DNA from: Solwaraspora sp. WMMA2065
GTDB lineage: Bacteria > Actinomycetota > Actinomycetes > Mycobacteriales > Micromonosporaceae
Direction of reading: 5' to 3'
NCBI RefSeq assembly: GCF_030345075.1
Contig: NZ_CP128361.1
Coordinates: 5,952,001 to 6,016,000, forward strand
Length of the DNA: 64,000 nt
Of the stretch, positions 60,619 to 64,000 are shown piece by piece (the stretch's first letter is position 1; each line of letters starts with the position of its first letter). The notes beneath the pieces are model-generated. The model did no database searches. It was not told where the DNA came from and saw only the letters and a program-made list of their open reading frames with translations. The translations under genes and the position numbers were made by a program.

Positions 60619-61571
60619 TTTTTCCTCCACGAAGTCTCCGGCCGGCTGGACAACGCGATCCGTGAAATCTCTGACCAGGCTCGAGCGCGGGCCGCTCCGG
60701 TTCGAGGTTGGATGGGCAACCGCATCCCGGCGATACCAATACCGAGCATCGCGCGCAGCAGCACCACGGCACGGAGAGCCGCGAGCGTCGCAGGTCGGTG
60801 GAGCGCGAAGAAGCGCAGCATGCTCCGGTACAGGTGCGGCCAGGTGCGGGCGGGGTCGGCACTGCTGCTGCCGCCGCCCACATGCATCGCCTCTGCGGAC
60901 GGCAGGTACAGGACTGCGACGTCGTTGCGCCATGCCTGGAGGCACAGCTCCTCGTCCTCGTAGTAGAGGAAGTAACCCTCGTCGAGGCCGCCGACTCGCC
61001 GCAGCAAGTGGACGCGCACGGCCATGCACGCGCCGGAGATCCAGTCGACGGAGACCGGGCCGCCCGTGCCCCAGCACGCGTCGTACGCCGCCCGGCGGGT
61101 TCGCCCGGACACGAACCGGCGTAGCTGCACCGGTAGCAGATTGCCGCCGAACCGGGACGCAACGACCGTGGCCAACGATTCGAACGGGTGCGCACTAATG
61201 GCTATCTGTCCGTCCGGGCGGCGAATGCGCGGCCCTACGATTCCGGCCCGAGGGTGGTCACGCAAGGCAGTGAGGAGGGCGTCCACCGTAGCGGAAGGGC
61301 AGATGCAGTCCGGGTTCACCAGCAGTACGACATCAGTCCGGACGGTCGTGACCGCCTGATTGACGGCAGTCGCGAACCCGACGTTGACGATGTTCGCCTG
61401 CAGTGTCACCTCGGGAAACTCTGATCGTACGATCGCTACTGTGGAGTCGCTGGATGAATTGTCCACCACGATGACCGGCAGTCGGCTTCTCGCCAGTTCC
61501 GTCAGGGTGGCGCGAATATGATCTTGCGAGTTGTGCGTCACGATCACCGCGGTCGCGTTTGACTCGGTCAT
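60609..61571 (-). CDS. glycosyltransferase family 2
   Basis: 320 residues. GT-A fold: 'AVIVTHNSQDHIRATLTELA', 'IVVDNSSSDSTVAIVRSEFP', 'NVGFATAVNQAV' and the metal motif region 'VVLLVNPDCICP'. Then 'WISGACMAVRVHLLRRVGGL' and 'FLYYEDEELCLQAWRNDVAV' (ED acceptor motif), as in rhamnosyltransferase-like WbbL proteins. The ATG overlaps the Wzy-like stop by 4 bp. It acts on the growing lipid-linked oligosaccharide (inference). Confidence 0.9.
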   Translation of the reverse strand: MTESNATAVIVTHNSQDHIRATLTELARSRLPVIVVDNSSSDSTVAIVRSEFPEVTLQANIVNVGFATAVNQAVTTVRTDVVLLVNPDCICPSATVDALLTALRDHPRAGIVGPRIRRPDGQIAISAHPFESLATVVASRFGGNLLPVQLRRFVSGRTRRAAYDACWGTGGPVSVDWISGACMAVRVHLLRRVGGLDEGYFLYYEDEELCLQAWRNDVAVLYLPSAEAMHVGGGSSSADPARTWPHLYRSMLRFFALHRPATLAALRAVVLLRAMLGIGIAGMRLPIQPRTGAARARAWSEISRIALSSRPETSWRKKCT

Positions 61572-62845
61572 GTCCTCACCTCCTCGGGGACGGTCGGCTG
61601 GGGTGAATCGGCGGAGCCCGTGGTCATTGTCAGAGCTGGCAACAGGCCGAGTTCCCAGTGGCCCGCCGTCGGTCCGGCGAATGCTGCTCCGACAAGAAAC
61701 CCACAGGTGAGCGCGGCGAACCCGAACGCTATGCCGTTACCGTACAGAAATCCGTTCCGTATTGTGCGGTAAAGTGGCCATAGCACGACGATGAGGCCGA
61801 GGATTCCGATGTTCGCCAGGACGGTCACGTAGAAGGCGTGGTAGACCGGGCCGACATCATCTCGAGCGAAGTCTGGTAGGTAGATGTTTCGCACCGACTG
61901 CCCCAGCCCACCACCGGTGAAAGGGCGCTCCGCGAAGACGTTCATCCCGACAGCGGACTCGGGGCCCCGGTAGCCCGACGACTCCTGCAGTTCAAGGGCC
62001 ACCACGTCGACGTGGTTGGCAAGGTTCGACCCCAGGGCCAGGAACGCGACACCTGCGACGGCGACGGCGACCGTCGCCGCCATGCCACGACGTAGGGTGC
62101 GTCCGCCCCAGACCAGCATCACCGCGAGAGCGACTGCTGCGGCCAACCACAGCGCCCGGTACATCGACATGGCGACATCGGCGAGGAGTAACCCGGCGAG
62201 CAAGGCGAAGCCGGCCCGGCTCCAACCTTCGGCGAGCCCGGCCAGGACGATCAGCGGTGGTACGGCGAGTAGCGCGATCAGGCCACCGGTCTGGTTCGCT
62301 GTGGCCAGCGCAGTCAGTGTGAGTGCCACGGTCGGCACCAGGTACAGAATGGCGGCTGCGCGCAGCCGTCTCAGGTCGCCCAGCGTCTGGGCCGCGATCC
62401 AGAAGTAGACCGGAATGACCGCGATCTGGTAGGCACCGACCAGGACGTCCCGGGGTGGGTTGCCGAGCGAGAGGCCGTACACCGCCGCCAGCAGCACCAA
62501 CAGCGTGAGACCCAGCATCGGCAGGTCCGCAGTCGTACGCCGGATCTTCTCCACTCGGATCAGCACCCGGATCAGTAGTGCGAGCCCTCCGGCACCGAGT
62601 GCGGCCGCGTGCATCGCGACGATCGTGGCGACGTCGCCGCCACCGACGGTTGCGCCGGCGATCGTGCCGCCGATGATGGCGACTGGGAGCACCGCCCACG
62701 GCCAGAGTACGAACGCCGCACAGCAGACAGCCGAAGCTGCCAGGACGGTACCGAGGAGGCCAGGCGAGACGGCCAGTGCTCCGACGACGGTCGCGGCGAA
62801 CACCATCGGCAGCGGCGCGGTCCACAAGCTGTACGCCGGTCTCAT
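61568..62845 (-). CDS. O-antigen ligase/polymerase-like membrane protein
   Basis: 425 residues with about ten to twelve membrane helices and one larger extracytoplasmic loop (about 295-345, 'ELQESSGYRGPESAVGMNVF', 'ERPFTGGGLGQSVRNIYLPD', 'VYHAFYVTVLANIGILGL'). That loop pattern, with a His after a Gly-rich turn, fits the Wzy/WaaL (O-antigen_lig) family. It would polymerise or transfer the repeat units made by the neighbouring glycosyltransferases. ATG 62845 overlaps the upstream GT4 stop. Confidence 0.82.
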   Translation of the reverse strand: MRPAYSLWTAPLPMVFAATVVGALAVSPGLLGTVLAASAVCCAAFVLWPWAVLPVAIIGGTIAGATVGGGDVATIVAMHAAALGAGGLALLIRVLIRVEKIRRTTADLPMLGLTLLVLLAAVYGLSLGNPPRDVLVGAYQIAVIPVYFWIAAQTLGDLRRLRAAAILYLVPTVALTLTALATANQTGGLIALLAVPPLIVLAGLAEGWSRAGFALLAGLLLADVAMSMYRALWLAAAVALAVMLVWGGRTLRRGMAATVAVAVAGVAFLALGSNLANHVDVVALELQESSGYRGPESAVGMNVFAERPFTGGGLGQSVRNIYLPDFARDDVGPVYHAFYVTVLANIGILGLIVVLWPLYRTIRNGFLYGNGIAFGFAALTCGFLVGAAFAGPTAGHWELGLLPALTMTTGSADSPQPTVPEEVRT

Positions 62846-63999
62846 CGTGGCGGCCCGGCCAGATCTGTGAGCAGGGCACGCAACTGGGCACCCCGTACCG
62901 CCCAGCTGTTGTCGACCGCGACGGACCGGCGTAGTGACACCTCGGCCGGACCGTTCGCCGTCTGCAACGCCTCTTCGACCGCAGCGCCGAACTGCTGCGG
63001 CCCCGCCGCCAGCCGGATCGGAGCGCCGATGCCACGCAGCGCTGGTAGCGGTGTGGCGACGACGGGTTTGCCTGTCGCGAGATACTCGTAGCACTTCTTG
63101 GGATGCACGTAGTCGATCAGCCCGCCGACCCGGTAGGGGATGATCGTCACGTCACAGCCGCGCAGGATCGCGGGGACGTCCGTGAAGGGAACCGGACCGG
63201 TGAGGACGATGTTGGGCAGCCTCGCGAGCGGAGTCCGGCCGCTCCGGGTCGTCGGACCGGCGAGTACGAAGGTCCACTCTGGGTGCTCCGTTGCCAGCTG
63301 TGCCACCAGGTCGGCGTCGAACGCCCGAGTGTCGACCGCACCGACGTAGCCCAGCACCGGACGGGGCAGCCGGGCCAGCCACGAGGAGACCGGCCCGGCT
63401 GGATGGAACCTGTCCGGGTCACAGCCGTTCGGCAGTACCACCACCGACCGCTGCCCGGTGGGTAGCCGCGTGGGCAGCGCCGACGACGAGGCCAACACCA
63501 CATCGGCGGCGGCCAGCGCACTGCGCAGTGCCCGCCGTAGGTGCCATCGGTTCCACCGCCGGGTGAACGTCCAGTCCAGATCCGTCGCGTCGTAGACGAC
63601 AGCTAGCTCTCCCAAGCGCCCGGCGACCGTCGCGGCCAGGTCCTCGTCGATCCACAGCAACCGGTGACCCGGCCGGTCGTCCAACCATCGACGGATGAGT
63701 GACGCGCCGCATCGGCGGTTGACCAGGTTGGCCGGGGGCAGCTGTCGGCCGAGGGGTAGAAGGACGGGCACCTCGGCGCGCCACAGGTTGTGCTCGACCG
63801 GGGTGACCGACATCCGCCAACTCGGTAGCTGGCCAGGGGGATCCACGTAGAGCACCCGCCGGTCTACCGCGATCTGACGGGCCAACGCGTGCTGGCGGTG
63901 GGCTCCGCCGCGCCATGGCGTAGCGCTGAACATCACCACCCACCCGCTGCCGACGTCGGTGGGGCGTCGTGACACATCGGTGTCGCCGGTACGGTGCAT
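62842..63999 (-). CDS. glycosyltransferase (GT4-like), start may lie outside the window
   Basis: 385 residues from ATG 63999, 1 bp from the window edge; a longer protein cannot be excluded. Features: 'VVMFSATPWRGGAHRQHALA', 'RVLYVDPPGQLPSW', 'VVYDATDLDWTF', 'VVVLPNGCDPDRFHPAG', 'PVLGYVGAVDTRAFDADLVA' and 'IIPYRVGGLIDYVHPKKCYE', then 'YLATGKPVVATPLP'. This is the pattern of TuaH-like GT4 proteins of polysaccharide clusters. It is the first visible gene of the overlapping exopolysaccharide operon. Confidence 0.85.
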   Translation of the reverse strand: MHRTGDTDVSRRPTDVGSGWVVMFSATPWRGGAHRQHALARQIAVDRRVLYVDPPGQLPSWRMSVTPVEHNLWRAEVPVLLPLGRQLPPANLVNRRCGASLIRRWLDDRPGHRLLWIDEDLAATVAGRLGELAVVYDATDLDWTFTRRWNRWHLRRALRSALAAADVVLASSSALPTRLPTGQRSVVVLPNGCDPDRFHPAGPVSSWLARLPRPVLGYVGAVDTRAFDADLVAQLATEHPEWTFVLAGPTTRSGRTPLARLPNIVLTGPVPFTDVPAILRGCDVTIIPYRVGGLIDYVHPKKCYEYLATGKPVVATPLPALRGIGAPIRLAAGPQQFGAAVEEALQTANGPAEVSLRRSVAVDNSWAVRGAQLRALLTDLAGPPR

Positions 64000-64000
64000 C

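Overview
The window is very GC-rich DNA with GTG/TTG starts, ATGA and GTGA overlaps, several apparently leaderless promoters and a conservon (cvnABCD). This points to a filamentous actinomycete, and the gene set fits Micromonosporaceae best (inference; there is no rRNA in the window to confirm it). I found no tRNA, rRNA, CRISPR array or intact insertion sequence.

Layout. 0-3.4 kb: a DM9-repeat protein (cut by the window edge), then an epoxide-hydrolase-like enzyme divergent from a WYL regulator across a clean operator-like inverted repeat. 3.9-12.3 kb: a decay zone. An alpha/beta hydrolase with its WYL regulator, a LuxR-type regulator, an NmrA-like reductase, a TetR remnant, a 12-codon stub of an ABC ATPase, an ECF-sigma/CU044_5270 scar and an AraC regulator are all frameshifted or truncated. 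Among them sit intact genes: a YcxB-like protein, a lipoprotein, a VapBC-type toxin-antitoxin pair, a VOC protein and a macro-domain protein. 12.4-17.2 kb: a methyltransferase, a secreted PHP-family phosphoesterase and a PadR/membrane-protein pair. 17.4-29 kb: a giant (3678 aa) RHS/YD-repeat polymorphic toxin with DNRLRE, three LamG modules (one interrupted by a ricin-type lectin), a Hint protease and an unrecognised toxin tip, followed by its putative immunity gene. 29-31.6 kb: an MDR oxidoreductase, a secreted polyester hydrolase of the TfCut2/PETase family and a small membrane protein.

31.9-42.6 kb: nucleoside uptake and salvage. A BMP-family lipoprotein, a double ABC ATPase and two permeases bring nucleosides in. 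Cytidine deaminase (with an unusual C-terminal extension), thymidine phosphorylase and adenosine deaminase process them. A DUF4272-like protein and an RlmA-type rRNA methyltransferase are interleaved. 43-48 kb: the conservon (sensor kinase, Roadblock, DUF742, GTPase). Facing it is an 820-aa proline-rich protein whose C-terminus carries the same multi-block motif as the conservon kinase. 50.8-56.9 kb: an acidic protein of unknown function, then a BlaI-M56-CydD-CydC operon. 57-64 kb: an exopolysaccharide cluster (TylF-like methyltransferase, Wzz/BY-kinase-like protein, two GT4, one GT2 and an O-antigen-ligase-like protein), almost all translationally overlapping.

Most interesting for follow-up: the RHS toxin tip with an immunity gene that may carry an in-frame stop; the C-terminal module shared between the conservon kinase and the facing 820-aa protein; the PETase-like enzyme; and the density of deletion scars between 3.9 and 12.3 kb.
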